Below, in pieces: positions 8,572-18,790 of a stretch of 64,000 bases of DNA. The number at the start of each line of letters is the position of its first letter. The stretch's first letter is position 1. Origin of the DNA: Zooshikella sp050749885 (lineage in GTDB: Bacteria > Pseudomonadota > Gammaproteobacteria > Pseudomonadales > Zooshikellaceae); the NCBI RefSeq assembly GCF_050749885.1, contig NZ_JBOIUB010000001.1:992001-1056000 (forward strand). The letters run 5' to 3'. Under the pieces are notes generated by a model. The model was not told the DNA's origin. It did no database searches and worked only from the letters and a program-made list of their open reading frames with translations. Made by a program: the position numbers and the translations under genes.

Positions 8572-9933
8572 ATGAAAAAACGCACCTCTGTCCAGTTTTA
8601 TTCGTCTCATTCAGCACGTCAAAAAACCAAGCCTTTACCCTCAGTGGCAGCGCTTCGCGTGGAAAAACTTTCTCATGATGGGCGAGGTATTGCCTACTGG
8701 CAGAAGAAGCCTGTTTTTATTCATGGGGCATTACCCAATGAATGGGTAGAGGTTGACTTTACATCGAATCGCACTCGATTTCTTGAGGGGAATGTAAAGT
8801 CGGTGCTGGAGCCGTCTCCATCACGTATTTCACCAGAATGTAAACACTTTACAGCTTGTGGAGGATGTTCCTGGCAGTTTGTGGCGGCAAAGCAGCAACT
8901 TGAGTGGAAACAGCAAGCGGTTGTCGAGCAAATTCAACGCATGGCAAAGACTGAGCCGGAGACTTTATTACCCGCTATATGTAGTCAACCATGGGGGTAT
9001 AGACACCGAGCAAGGCTTGCCTGTCATGTGGTGAAAGGTCAGTTACAGCTTGGTTTTCGTAGTTTGCAGTCTGAAAAAATTGTAGAAGTGACTCACTGTT
9101 TGACATTAACACCTCAGCTGCAGCAACTGCTTGAATCTTTAAGAACGCTAGTATCGGGTTTGAATGGTAAGCGATGTATAGGTCATATTGATATCGCTCA
9201 AGGTGATACGGTAGTGGGGATAGCGTTGAGACTGGTTAAAACATTGCCGGATACGGATATTCAGCGGCTTGAGCAGTGGTCAATTTATCATAATGTGAGT
9301 ATCTGGTTGAATGCTGGCCCTGAAAGTGAGCCTATTCCATTACTACCTGAACAGCCAGAAGCACTGTTTTATAGTCTATGCCGAGGACGTATCCAGTTAA
9401 GTTTTTTACCCACTGACTTTATACAAGCAAACCAGAGTGTTAATGAAGCCATGGTTAATCAAGCAATTGATTGGCTACAACCTAAATCAGGGGAGGCGTT
9501 ACTCGATTTATTTTGTGGTATTGGTAATTTTACCCTACCGTTAGCGCAGTATACTGGGGTAGATATTACTGGCATTGAGGTGAGCGCTTCAGCCCTTAAG
9601 CGTTGTCAAATGAATGCTCAAAGCAATGGGATTGCGAACATCAAGACCTATCAGGCCGACTTATCTGCACCACAGTCTCTGTCCAGCTGTTTAAAAGGAA
9701 AGTCCTTTGCCGGAATTTTGTTGGATCCTCCTCGCGCAGGAGCCTTAGCGGTGGTTAGTCAAATCGCCGAATTAAAATCACAACGAGTGGTCTATATTTC
9801 CTGTAACCCAGCAACGCTTGCGAGGGATACGGCTGAGTTGGTTAAGCATGGCTATAAGCTCAAGCAGTTAGGAGTACTTGATATGTTTCCCCATACAGCC
9901 CATATAGAATCAATGGCACTGTTTACTCGGTAA
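8572..9933 (+). CDS. rlmD: 23S rRNA (uracil-1939-C5) methyltransferase RlmD
   Basis: RlmD (RumA) methylates U1939 of 23S rRNA using SAM. The 453-residue protein has an N-terminal TRAM domain (VEKLSHDGRGIAYWQKKPVFIHGALPNE), the iron-sulfur cysteine cluster CKHFTACGGCSW, a Rossmann SAM-binding motif LLDLFCGIGNFTLPLA, and the catalytic YISCNPATLARD with the nucleophilic cysteine at 411. It sits between cysM and relA, as in Pseudomonas. About 280 nt of non-coding DNA separates it from cysM, so it probably has its own promoter. Confidence 0.96.
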   Translation: MKKRTSVQFYSSHSARQKTKPLPSVAALRVEKLSHDGRGIAYWQKKPVFIHGALPNEWVEVDFTSNRTRFLEGNVKSVLEPSPSRISPECKHFTACGGCSWQFVAAKQQLEWKQQAVVEQIQRMAKTEPETLLPAICSQPWGYRHRARLACHVVKGQLQLGFRSLQSEKIVEVTHCLTLTPQLQQLLESLRTLVSGLNGKRCIGHIDIAQGDTVVGIALRLVKTLPDTDIQRLEQWSIYHNVSIWLNAGPESEPIPLLPEQPEALFYSLCRGRIQLSFLPTDFIQANQSVNEAMVNQAIDWLQPKSGEALLDLFCGIGNFTLPLAQYTGVDITGIEVSASALKRCQMNAQSNGIANIKTYQADLSAPQSLSSCLKGKSFAGILLDPPRAGALAVVSQIAELKSQRVVYISCNPATLARDTAELVKHGYKLKQLGVLDMFPHTAHIESMALFTR

Positions 9934-10067
9934 TCTGTAATGTCGGGTAGTGTTAAAGAGAGGTAAATAGTGTGTGAGGACATGTACTTTGGCGAAGTGT
10001 ACGGGTCCTTAATGTAACAACGATAAGAACGATTCCAAACAATAACCCGTAAAACCACAAGGCGAAT

Positions 10068-12314
10068 ATGGTTAAGGTTAGAGAAGAACATCCTGTCCAT
10101 TCTGATGGCACAGTTGATTTGGATGCATGGTTGCAGCGTATTCAAGCAGAAGTCGCGACTGAAGATGATACGGCATTGCGAAAAGCGTGCGAAATAAGTC
10201 AGCTTGCAGAAAGAGAGAGTCAAGACAGTCATCATAGCTGGGAAGGGACCAGTAGCTTTATTACTGGTCTGGAGATGGCTGAAATTTTAGCAGGCTTGAA
10301 ACTGGACCAGGAGACATTGATTGCTGCGGTTTTGTATCGAGGAGTGAGAGAAGAAAAGCTAACGCTGGAATATGTAGAAAAAGAGTGTGGATCTGGGGTT
10401 GCAAAACTCATTGAGGGTGTACTGGGCATGGCGGCCATTATGGCTGTACAGCCTCGAAGTGGTGGCGCAGTTTTGGGTGATCGGTTGGGCCAGCTTGAAA
10501 AAGTCCGAAAAATGCTGGTTTCAATCATTGATGATGTGCGTGTTGCACTGATAAAACTTGCGGAACGAACATGTGCAATCCGTGCCGTGAAGCAGGCAAC
10601 TAAGGATAAAAAACGTAAAGTTGCTCAAGAAGTTTTTAATATTTATGCCCCGCTTGCTCACCGGTTGGGTATTGGTTACATCAAATGGGAGCTGGAAGAT
10701 TTATCATTTCGTTACCTGAAACCCCAGGACTACAAAAAAATTGCTCGGTTGTTGGATGAGAAACGGATAGACCGAGAAAACTATATTAAAAATGTGGTGG
10801 GCCAGCTTCGAACATCGCTTGCTGAGATGAATATAAATGCAGAAGTGAACGGGCGGGCTAAGCATATATACAGTATTTGGCGCAAGATGCGGCGGAAAGG
10901 AATCGACTTTAGAGATGTCTATGATGTCCGTGCTGTCCGTGTACTTGTTCCCCATGTGCGAGATTGTTACGCGACGCTTGGTGTCGTTCACTCCCTTTGG
11001 CGACACATTCCCCGTGAGTTTGATGACTATATTGCAACGCCGAAAGAAAACGGTTATCGCTCGCTTCACACTGCTGTGATTGGCCCTGAAGGTAAAACGT
11101 TAGAAGTACAAATTCGTACTCATGACATGCACGAAGAGGCTGAGCTGGGTGTTTGCGCTCATTGGCGTTATAAAGGAACGGACTTAGGTTCTGGTCGCGA
11201 TAGTTATGAAGAAAAGTTAGCCTGGCTACGACAAGTACTAGAATGGCAAGAAGAGCTGGGTGATATTGAGGGCCTTCCTGATCAATGGCAGGCAGCTGTC
11301 GAGGCTGACCGAATTTATTTGTTCACCAAAGATGGTCATGTGGTGGACCTGGCTGTTGGTGCAACCCCACTGGATTTTGCTTATCGAATTCATACTGAAG
11401 TAGGTCATACCTGTCGTGGAGCCAAGGTGGGTGGCAAGATCGTTCCCTTAACCCATAAGCTTAAGACTGGCGATCAGATTGAAATTATGACAACTCCAGG
11501 CTCAACACCTAGCAGAGACTGGTTAAACCCTAATCTGGGTTATCTCACTACATCACGCGCACGTGCAAAAGTTATTCATTGGTTTAAACAACAAGATAAA
11601 GAACAAAATGAGCTGGCGGGACGACATCAGTTAGAAGCTGAATTTAAGCGGTTAGCTTTACGCCAAATTAACTATGAAGAGCTTGCCCAACAGGTTAACT
11701 ATAAAGCAGCCCCCGATATGTTTGCGGCAGTCGGCGCAGGTGACTTGAAAGTTGCACATGTAATTAATGCTGCACAACGTATTTTGGCACCGGATGAAGC
11801 TAAAGAGTTTATGTTTTTAACCCCAAGGCAGCCAACCCCCCAAAAAAGTCAGGATGCTGGTGTTGTTGTGCAAGGGGTAGGTAATTTGTTGACACATATG
11901 GCGGGTTGCTGCCATCCAGTGCCTGGTGATGCCATCATTGGCTATATTACTTTTGGTCGAGGAGTAACCATTCACCGAATGGATTGTGCTAATGCTGTTC
12001 AGCTTCAGGAACAAGAACCAGAACGTATGATTGAAGTAGACTGGGGGGGGAAATATGAGGAAACTTACCCAGTCGATGTTGAGGTTCTTGCTTATGACCG
12101 TCCAGGGTTACTACGAGACATCACTGTCGTACTCGCTAATGAGCGGGTAAATGTATTGGCAGTCAATACTCAGTCAAATAAACACGATAATTTAGCACGT
12201 ATGCAACTTACCATCGAAGTGCCTAGTTTGCAGATGCTTGGACGCGTGCTTACACGTATTAACCAGTTACCTAATGTCATTGAAGCTAATCGGCATCGAC
12301 TTAAAAATCACTAG
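10068..12314 (+). CDS. relA: GTP pyrophosphokinase (ppGpp synthetase I)
   Basis: RelA senses uncharged tRNA on stalled ribosomes and makes (p)ppGpp from ATP and GTP or GDP. The 748-residue protein has an N-terminal pseudo-hydrolase domain that lacks the His-Asp pair of active hydrolases. Its synthetase domain has HIPREFDDYIATPKENGYRS; the EFDD at residues 317-320 is the ExDD form typical of synthetase-only RelA, rather than the RxKD of SpoT. A TGS domain follows (DRIYLFTKDGHVVDLAVGATPLDFAY), then a zinc-finger region (AGCCHPVPGD) and a C-terminal ACT domain (YDRPGLLRDITVVLA). Confidence 0.97.
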   Translation: MVKVREEHPVHSDGTVDLDAWLQRIQAEVATEDDTALRKACEISQLAERESQDSHHSWEGTSSFITGLEMAEILAGLKLDQETLIAAVLYRGVREEKLTLEYVEKECGSGVAKLIEGVLGMAAIMAVQPRSGGAVLGDRLGQLEKVRKMLVSIIDDVRVALIKLAERTCAIRAVKQATKDKKRKVAQEVFNIYAPLAHRLGIGYIKWELEDLSFRYLKPQDYKKIARLLDEKRIDRENYIKNVVGQLRTSLAEMNINAEVNGRAKHIYSIWRKMRRKGIDFRDVYDVRAVRVLVPHVRDCYATLGVVHSLWRHIPREFDDYIATPKENGYRSLHTAVIGPEGKTLEVQIRTHDMHEEAELGVCAHWRYKGTDLGSGRDSYEEKLAWLRQVLEWQEELGDIEGLPDQWQAAVEADRIYLFTKDGHVVDLAVGATPLDFAYRIHTEVGHTCRGAKVGGKIVPLTHKLKTGDQIEIMTTPGSTPSRDWLNPNLGYLTTSRARAKVIHWFKQQDKEQNELAGRHQLEAEFKRLALRQINYEELAQQVNYKAAPDMFAAVGAGDLKVAHVINAAQRILAPDEAKEFMFLTPRQPTPQKSQDAGVVVQGVGNLLTHMAGCCHPVPGDAIIGYITFGRGVTIHRMDCANAVQLQEQEPERMIEVDWGGKYEETYPVDVEVLAYDRPGLLRDITVVLANERVNVLAVNTQSNKHDNLARMQLTIEVPSLQMLGRVLTRINQLPNVIEANRHRLKNH

Positions 12315-12400
12315 TAGTCAGTGCAAATGAGTACAGCACACACTGGTAAACATACACAGTATGTGTACTTTAAGCTGTATTTATAGGAGACCTGTTAAGT

Positions 12401-13219
12401 ATGTCGCATTACACGATGGATGATTTATTGTATTTGATGGCTCGATTGCGTGATCCTGCAACAGGTTGCCCTTGGGATATTAAACAAACGTTTTCGACAA
12501 TTGTTAATTACACGATAGAAGAAGCTTATGAAGTCGCGGATGCTATTGAGCGTGATGATATTCAACACCTTTGTGATGAGCTTGGAGACCTACTCTTTCA
12601 AGTGATTTTTTATGCACAAATGGGGGCTGAGAAAGATTATTTTGATTTTGACAATATTGTTCATCAGCTCGTCACTAAGTTAATACGCCGTCATCCACAT
12701 GTTTTTCCTGATGGTGAACTTAAGGCAACCCAGAATGAAATTGAGCGAGCGGATGTCACTGATTTAGATGTTAAAGCAAGCTGGGAGCGCATCAAAAAAC
12801 AGGAACGTCTTAAAAAGAATAAGCGTCAGATCTTGGCCGATATTCCGTTAAGCTTACCTGCCTTAAAACGAGCACATAAATTACAGTACAGAGCTGCACA
12901 AGTTGGGTTTGATTGGACTGATTATAAGCCTGTGCTTGATAAAATCAGAGAAGAACTTAAAGAAGTTGAGTTAGCCATAGAAACAGGCAAAGAAGAACAT
13001 ATTCAAGATGAAATTGGCGATCTTATTTTTTGTTGTGTTAATTTAGCAAGGCACTTACAAGTTGATGCGGAACAGGCAGTACGTCAGTGTAATGCAAAAT
13101 TTACACGGCGCTTTAATTATATTGAAGAGCAGCTTGCGGCTAATGAACAAGACTGTAAAAGTAGTTCACTTACAGAAATGGATTACTTGTGGCGACAGGC
13201 GAAAGAAAAAGGTTTGTAA
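12401..13219 (+). CDS. mazG: Nucleoside triphosphate pyrophosphohydrolase MazG
   Basis: MazG hydrolyses NTPs and dNTPs to monophosphates. In E. coli it moderates ppGpp-driven responses and sits next to relA, as here. The 272-residue protein has two MazG repeats. The N-terminal one has RLRDPATGCPWDIKQTF, EEAYEVADAIE and ELGDLLFQVIFYAQ. The C-terminal one has KIREELKEVELAIE and EIGDLIFCCVNLARHL. The EExxE...ExxD metal-binding pattern is intact in both. An AGGAG ribosome-binding site lies 10 nt before the ATG. A strong hairpin terminator follows. Confidence 0.96.
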   Translation: MSHYTMDDLLYLMARLRDPATGCPWDIKQTFSTIVNYTIEEAYEVADAIERDDIQHLCDELGDLLFQVIFYAQMGAEKDYFDFDNIVHQLVTKLIRRHPHVFPDGELKATQNEIERADVTDLDVKASWERIKKQERLKKNKRQILADIPLSLPALKRAHKLQYRAAQVGFDWTDYKPVLDKIREELKEVELAIETGKEEHIQDEIGDLIFCCVNLARHLQVDAEQAVRQCNAKFTRRFNYIEEQLAANEQDCKSSSLTEMDYLWRQAKEKGL

Positions 13220-13287
13220 AAGCCTCAATAGTCCAAGTTTAGAAAAGTTTGACCCTATAAAATTTTAGACTAAATGAATAACATTAT

Positions 13288-13325
13288 GCCAGCGACCTTC
13301 CCAGGAAAGTCGCTGGCTTTTCCTT
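13288..13325 (+). terminator. Terminator between mazG and the convergent small gene
   Basis: A perfect 9-bp stem (GCCAGCGAC/GTCGCTGGC) with a 12-nt loop is followed by TTTTCCTTATTT. It lies about 70 nt after the mazG stop and just before the 3' end of the opposing gene. It probably terminates mazG and may also act in the reverse direction. Confidence 0.8.
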
Positions 13326-13363
13326 ATTTGATCAAAACGGCATTACTCTACAAAAACGTTTAT

Positions 13364-13705
13364 CTAGTGGGTATCAGCTAAACTTTCTTTAAATGTTTTT
13401 AAATGCTTTTTGGATAATTCAAGGTATTTTGGTGTTGGGCCGATATCTTCGTAAAGAGGGTTACCTTCTTCATCTTCAGCGACAACAAGTTGGCCTCGTT
13501 GATAGGGGAAAGAGCGTTCTAACTCATCCAGAGCTGCATGTAGTAAGTCTCGAATAATTTCTTCTGTATGGCGGCGTGGATACATTTCACTAAGTGCGGC
13601 AAGGCGGGCGGCATCTTCCAGGGGGAGTTGGACGCAGATTGAATCATGAGTAACTGCTCCACGCGCAGAGTTTTCCCATTCATTAATTAAATCTTTAATA
13701 CTCAT
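13364..13705 (-). CDS. Conserved hypothetical protein, possible ribbon-helix-helix type
   Basis: This small protein has 113 residues from ATG 13705, or 120 from ATG 13726; neither start has a convincing ribosome-binding site. The sequence is acidic. The segment ICVQLPLEDAARLAALSEMYPRRHTEEIIRDLLHAALDELE looks like the strand-helix-helix fold of CopG/Arc-type proteins, followed by a charged tail. It sits convergent to mazG and upstream of ppc. I do not recognise a proven function. DNA binding is inference from the fold pattern only. Confidence 0.65.
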   Translation of the reverse strand: MSIKDLINEWENSARGAVTHDSICVQLPLEDAARLAALSEMYPRRHTEEIIRDLLHAALDELERSFPYQRGQLVVAEDEEGNPLYEDIGPTPKYLELSKKHLKTFKESLADTH

Positions 13706-14456
13706 TGTATGGTTCACTTTAATCATATGGGCGCTATCTAAAAATGCGCTTTTTCACCTTTGCCAGGCTAATGCAGCATGCTGGTTTTTATGTATCCTTT
13801 ATACTTCATTCCATACAATGCTGACGTATATTAACGAAAAGAGCTTTTACAGAAGCGCCTCTAATTTGTATGTTTTTGAAATTTTTTATCGGTACTATCC
13901 TTTGTGTTTATCTTAACTAAACGAAAGTCAAAATTAAAATGTTTCTGCTCGAAAGAAGGACTTTATTAGACTTTACCCTTTGTCCTGTAGAGCAATTCGT
14001 TGAGCTTTTTTTAGTCTAGCGTTTCTTTAAAGAGACAACAAAGTGATTATTGCATTAATAGTGTTAAATAAGTAGTGAAGACATGCATTGATGTGTATTT
14101 AACAAATACAGTTTACCTGTAGTGCGACATTTACCTGTAGAAAGTGAGTGCATGTTAGGGTGGTGTCATAACAGCTTATTTATTGCTTCATATAAGGTGA
14201 AAGCTAACTTACATTAAAGCACATTAAACTGGACTTAAGATTTGTGCTTGTTATAGGCAATATTCACATTGTACTTCTAGCATCGGTTGGCCTGTGGGGG
14301 CTATCTTTAGTACACAGATTCCTTTAGGCTATATAGGTTATCCATATTCCTGGGTACGCGCCCTTCACTATGGGAAGTGTCTGTATTTTTTGTCTGTTTT
14401 AGTTACCTGGTTTGTTTTTGGGTAAGCCAGATTGCTGTTTATTTGGGGGAAGGTTA
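13706..14456. other. Gene-free region upstream of ppc
   Basis: About 750 nt without a supportable gene. It carries the upstream region of the small leftward gene and of ppc. The sequence is A+T-rich with stops in all frames. I see no strong hairpin, tRNA or repeated element. Confidence 0.4.
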
Positions 14457-17090
14457 ATGCCCGATACACATGCTGCGCTACGTAATAATGTACATCTTCT
14501 TGGTGAGTTATTAGGTAATACCATCAAGGAGCATATGGGGGAACAGTTTTTAGATAAAGTTGAGTTGATCCGGCAGCTTGCAAAAGCAAGCAGAGCAGGA
14601 AGTAAGGCGGGTCAGGAAGCATTATTAACTGAACTTAAGGGATTAACGGATGATGAGTTGCTACCTGTTACACGTGCTTTCAACCAGTTTTTGAATCTAG
14701 CGAATATTGCAGAGCAATACCACACTATTTCCAAGCATTCGCAGCAGTGTCCACTTGAGTTAAATCCTATAGCCGAGTTACTTGATCAGCTGCTTGCACG
14801 ACAGTTTAATGCCGACACGATTATTGAAAACCTATCAAAACTTAAAATTGAGTTGGTATTAACAGCCCACCCTACAGAAGTAACACGCCGTACACTGATT
14901 AAAAAGTACGAGGAAATTGCTAACTGTTTGTATGTTAAAGATCACCACTACTTGTCGGGTGCTGAAGAAGAGCAACTGATCCATCGTTTACAGCAGTTAG
15001 TCAGTCAGGCTTGGCATACAAATGAAATACGTGAGGAGCGACCAACTCCTGTTGATGAAGCCAGGTGGGGATTTGCCACAATAGAGTATTCGCTTTGGCA
15101 TGCTGTTCCACGGTTTTTACGTCAACTGAATCAGCAGTTAAAACAACGTATTAATCGAGAATTACCTTTGGATATTTCACCCGTTCGTTTTGCATCATGG
15201 ATGGGCGGGGATCGTGATGGTAACCCTAATGTGACGGCGGCAATTACCCATCAGGTTTTAATGTTGAGTCGATGGATGGCTGCTGACTTATATTTGCGAG
15301 ATATGGATACGCTGATTGGTGAGCTGTCAATGAATGAATGCAATCAACATTTATTGATGGAAGTGGGTAATCAGAGTGAACCTTATCGTGCATTACTTAA
15401 GCGGCTTCAGACCCGTCTTCGGGTGACACGTGATTGGGCTGAAAGTGCTACTCGGAGCTATATTGAGCCTACTGCTGATGTATTACTGTACAAAGAAGAT
15501 TTATTAGCCCCGTTAAAACTATGCTACCAGTCCCTGCAGGATTGTGGGATGCATGTGATTGCAGATGGGCCATTATTGGATATTTTATACCGTGCCCACT
15601 GTTTTGGTTTAAACCTGATTAAACTGGATATACGTCAAGATAGTAGTCGTCACAGTGATGTGATCGCTGAACTCACAAACTACTTAGAACTAGGTGATTA
15701 TACCGCCTGGACAGAGGAGCAAAAACAAGCATTTTTATTAAAGGAGCTCGCCAGCAAGCGTCCTTTGTTACCCTGTCAGTGGCAGCCTTCTGCTGAGGTC
15801 AAAGAAGTTATAGACACCTGTCGTGTTCTGAGCCGTCATGAGCCACATGCGATAGGTAGCTACATTATTTCAATGGCTAAACAGCCATCCGATGTGTTAG
15901 CCGTGATTCTGTTATTGAAAGAGTGTGGTGTTCAACACCGAGTACCCGTTGTTCCTTTGTTTGAAACACTGAATGATTTGGCGAATGCTGATGATGTCAT
16001 CAAAAACCTATTGGGTGTAAGTTGGTACCGTGACTATATCCAGGGCAGTCAAGAGGTGATGATTGGTTACTCAGACTCGGCTAAAGATGCGGGTATGCTG
16101 ATGGCCTCATGGGCACAGTATCAAGCGCAAGAAAAATTAGTAGAGGTTTGTAAACGTGCAGGCGTGAAGCTAACGTTGTTCCATGGCCGTGGGGGAAGTA
16201 TCGGTCGTGGGGGTGGTCCTGCTCATGCGGCTATTTTGTCACAGCCCCCAGGTTCAATTGGTGAAAGGATGCGAATCACAGAGCAGGGGGAAATGATTCG
16301 CTTCAAGTTTGGTTTACCTAATGTCGCGGTTAGAAGTCTGGCGTTGTATACCAATGCTGCTTTGGAGGCTAAGCTAATACCACCTCCTGTGCCAAAAGAT
16401 AGTTGGCGAGAAATGATGGATGGCTTAACAGGAACATCACTCAATGCATATAGTGGAGTGGTTAAAGAGAATACTGATTTTGTTGCCTATTTCCGTGCGG
16501 CAACACCAGAACAAGAACTTGCCAAGCTGCCTCTAGGTAGTCGGCCTGCGAAGCGGAGAACATCTGGTGGTTTAGAAAGCTTACGTGCTATTCCCTGGAT
16601 ATTTGCCTGGACTCAGAATCGTCTGATGTTACCGTCTTGGCTGGGGAGTGGCGAGGCATTACAGCAGGCGCTTGATAATAAGCAGGAACCATTAATACGA
16701 GAAATGATGTCTGAATGGCCATTTTTTAGAGCCAGGGTCAATATGTTAGAAATGGTACTTGCAAAAGCGGACTTATCATTAGCGGCTTATTATGAGCAAC
16801 GACTTGTCCCTGAATCTCTGCAGCCATTAGGTGAAGAGCTGAGACACCGTTTGGCAAGTACTGTGGAAGTTGTACGTTATCTGAAGAAAGTACATGACTT
16901 ATTAAGTGATGAGCCTTGGATTCAACAGTCTATTGCATTGAGAAATCCCTATACTGATCCACTTAATGTATTACAGGCCGAGTTATTATTTCGTTTACGT
17001 CATGAAACAGAAAATATTAAGCCTCTAGTCCGTCAGGCATTAATGGTGACGATTGCGGGGATTGCTGCAGGTATGAGGAATACGGGTTAA
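14457..17090 (+). CDS. ppc: Phosphoenolpyruvate carboxylase
   Basis: Ppc carboxylates phosphoenolpyruvate to oxaloacetate, refilling the TCA cycle. I start it at ATG 14457, which follows GGGGGAAGG, giving 877 residues; an upstream non-ATG extension from 14412 is possible but unlike the family. The catalytic histidine is H138 in LTAHPTEVTRRT, the same number as in the E. coli enzyme. GYSDSAKDAG carries the catalytic lysine, FHGRGGSIGRGGGP the glycine/arginine loop, and the protein ends in the typical MRNTG. Confidence 0.97.
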   Translation: MPDTHAALRNNVHLLGELLGNTIKEHMGEQFLDKVELIRQLAKASRAGSKAGQEALLTELKGLTDDELLPVTRAFNQFLNLANIAEQYHTISKHSQQCPLELNPIAELLDQLLARQFNADTIIENLSKLKIELVLTAHPTEVTRRTLIKKYEEIANCLYVKDHHYLSGAEEEQLIHRLQQLVSQAWHTNEIREERPTPVDEARWGFATIEYSLWHAVPRFLRQLNQQLKQRINRELPLDISPVRFASWMGGDRDGNPNVTAAITHQVLMLSRWMAADLYLRDMDTLIGELSMNECNQHLLMEVGNQSEPYRALLKRLQTRLRVTRDWAESATRSYIEPTADVLLYKEDLLAPLKLCYQSLQDCGMHVIADGPLLDILYRAHCFGLNLIKLDIRQDSSRHSDVIAELTNYLELGDYTAWTEEQKQAFLLKELASKRPLLPCQWQPSAEVKEVIDTCRVLSRHEPHAIGSYIISMAKQPSDVLAVILLLKECGVQHRVPVVPLFETLNDLANADDVIKNLLGVSWYRDYIQGSQEVMIGYSDSAKDAGMLMASWAQYQAQEKLVEVCKRAGVKLTLFHGRGGSIGRGGGPAHAAILSQPPGSIGERMRITEQGEMIRFKFGLPNVAVRSLALYTNAALEAKLIPPPVPKDSWREMMDGLTGTSLNAYSGVVKENTDFVAYFRAATPEQELAKLPLGSRPAKRRTSGGLESLRAIPWIFAWTQNRLMLPSWLGSGEALQQALDNKQEPLIREMMSEWPFFRARVNMLEMVLAKADLSLAAYYEQRLVPESLQPLGEELRHRLASTVEVVRYLKKVHDLLSDEPWIQQSIALRNPYTDPLNVLQAELLFRLRHETENIKPLVRQALMVTIAGIAAGMRNTG

Positions 17091-17105
17091 TATCTATCAA
17101 CCTGT

Positions 17106-17125
17106 CTGCTGCAAGGAGGCAGCAG
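17106..17125 (+). other. Hairpin after ppc
   Basis: A 7-bp perfect stem (CTGCTGC/GCAGCAG) with a 6-nt loop, 16 nt after the ppc stop. There is no T-tract, so it may be an mRNA 3'-end stabiliser or a weak terminator. Confidence 0.4.
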
Positions 17126-17353
17126 CTGGACTTATAGTTTGTTTTAATCTTGTGTTTCAGCTTGGCTAAATAAGAAAAATGATCCCTCCGTATTTAATAA
17201 AAAGTAATAAATTCTGCAAACTAATCAGTTTTAACTAACTATAATAAACTGTAATGGAGACAACTATAATCACCACTATGGATTATAGTAATAAGTTGAT
17301 TCAGTTTGAGTTTATAAAATTGAAAAATAAGGTCAACGGATTTGACTACGTTA

Positions 17354-18790
17354 ATGTCTAATAAGTATGTATATGGCTTAGGCCAGGGGGAAACTGGGAT
17401 GCATATTGCGACCCGGATTAAACGCTATTTAGCCGCCAAGGGCGTTCCCTATGCGTTGTATCAATTAAACTGTGGTGTATCACTTTCTCAGGCCGTCTCA
17501 CAAATAGGCATTGATCCCTCTCAGGTTGCTGTACCTGTTCTTATTTCTCGGAGACAAGGTCAGTGGATGATTGTGACCAGTGTTGACCGTGTACTGTCAT
17601 GTGGTCAATTGTCACAAGTGCTGCAAGAGCCTGTCCGTTTAGTTCCTCATCATGAAGTGGATAAACTATTTTCTGATTGTGCACCAGGCATTAAGCCAGC
17701 TTTGGCAGTACCTTATCAATTGCCTTGCTTACTGGATAAAGCATTGATGAGCAAAAATAAGGTATATTTCGTATCGGGCTGCCCATCGATACTTGTGGGG
17801 GTGGATAGTGATGAGTATTTATTTCTTCATCCGCATGCACAACTCTTTGAGTGGCCAAAAAATGAGCAGCAACCAACGGTGACAGATAATAGTGAACTCA
17901 TTATTTTTCCTGGCATAACACCCACAAACGAGCATGATCAACTTGATCAGATCATGCCCTTATCTGCAATACCTGCAACTTCACCAATAGCGAGTGTATT
18001 ACTTAAACACCCAGAGTTAAGAGAAGATGAAGTTTCTCTGCTTTCATTTCTTGATGAGCATGGACTGATAAGTCGTCAGCTCTGTAAGGTTGGTGCTGCT
18101 ATTAGCCACAAAAGATGTAGTTGTTCTCGTGAAGTCATAGAGCAGCTGGGAGGGTGTAAGACTTACGACTTAGCACTGGCCAGTGCTATTATCTTATCTT
18201 TTCGCGTACCACTGCGTGGACCATTGGGTCTTAATAGTGTGTGGCAGCATGCGTTGTATAGTAGTATTCTCGCTGAGTCCCTGTTATTTCATGTACCAAA
18301 GCATGATCAAAAAGCACTCACTAACCTTCGATTAACCTGTTTATTACAGCATGTTGGGGTGTTGTTATTGGGGCACATTTTTAGACCAGAGTTTGTGATG
18401 CTCAATAAGTGGGTTACCTGTCAGCCACATATATGTTTGAATGACTTTGAGCAGCGTTTAGTAGGACTGGGACAAGCACGAGAGATAATTCGCTTTGGCT
18501 ATGCTCAGCTTGGTGGATGGCTACTCAAACGCTGGCGGTTGAGCCACGCAGTAATACAAGGTGTAAGCCAACAGCTTCAGTTAGATTCAGAAATTCCCCT
18601 GGTGCATATGTTACAGGTGGTGAACTATATGTTGACTTGTCACCGAGTGAGTTATGCAACCCTTGCAGATTATCCAGAGCATGCCTTTAACTGCCTGGAT
18701 TTGTCTTTGGATGTGGTAGATCAACATTTTACGCAAGTGGCTAAAGATTATCCGAGGACAGATCAACTTGCGTTCACACAAGCAGCTTAA
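17354..18790 (+). CDS. YbaK-like deacylase domain fused to HDOD domain
   Basis: About 478 residues from ATG 17354; a TTG at 17342 is an alternative with a slightly better-placed AAGG. The N-terminal 150 residues resemble the YbaK/ProX aminoacyl-tRNA deacylase fold (LAAKGVPYALYQL...QVAVPVLISRRQGQWMIV...LHPHAQLFEW). The lysine that normally lies in the AKTL-type motif is replaced by Val at about residue 60, so catalysis is doubtful. The C-terminal part is an HDOD output domain (LRLTCLLQHVGVLLLG...QLGGWLLKRWRLSHAVIQGV), usually linked to signalling. Similar two-domain proteins are known in Pseudomonas relatives; their role is unclear. It sits between ppc and adk. Confidence 0.8.
   Translation: MSNKYVYGLGQGETGMHIATRIKRYLAAKGVPYALYQLNCGVSLSQAVSQIGIDPSQVAVPVLISRRQGQWMIVTSVDRVLSCGQLSQVLQEPVRLVPHHEVDKLFSDCAPGIKPALAVPYQLPCLLDKALMSKNKVYFVSGCPSILVGVDSDEYLFLHPHAQLFEWPKNEQQPTVTDNSELIIFPGITPTNEHDQLDQIMPLSAIPATSPIASVLLKHPELREDEVSLLSFLDEHGLISRQLCKVGAAISHKRCSCSREVIEQLGGCKTYDLALASAIILSFRVPLRGPLGLNSVWQHALYSSILAESLLFHVPKHDQKALTNLRLTCLLQHVGVLLLGHIFRPEFVMLNKWVTCQPHICLNDFEQRLVGLGQAREIIRFGYAQLGGWLLKRWRLSHAVIQGVSQQLQLDSEIPLVHMLQVVNYMLTCHRVSYATLADYPEHAFNCLDLSLDVVDQHFTQVAKDYPRTDQLAFTQAA

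Noticed and set aside
13706..14456. Search for an Rsm-type small RNA near the Gac kinase and ppc
   Set aside because: No array of GGA motifs in hairpin loops with a terminator was visible.
18155..18172. TGTAAGACTTAC-like site resembling a GacA box
   Set aside because: It lies inside the HDOD coding region, has a wrong spacer and is not upstream of any small RNA that I can see.
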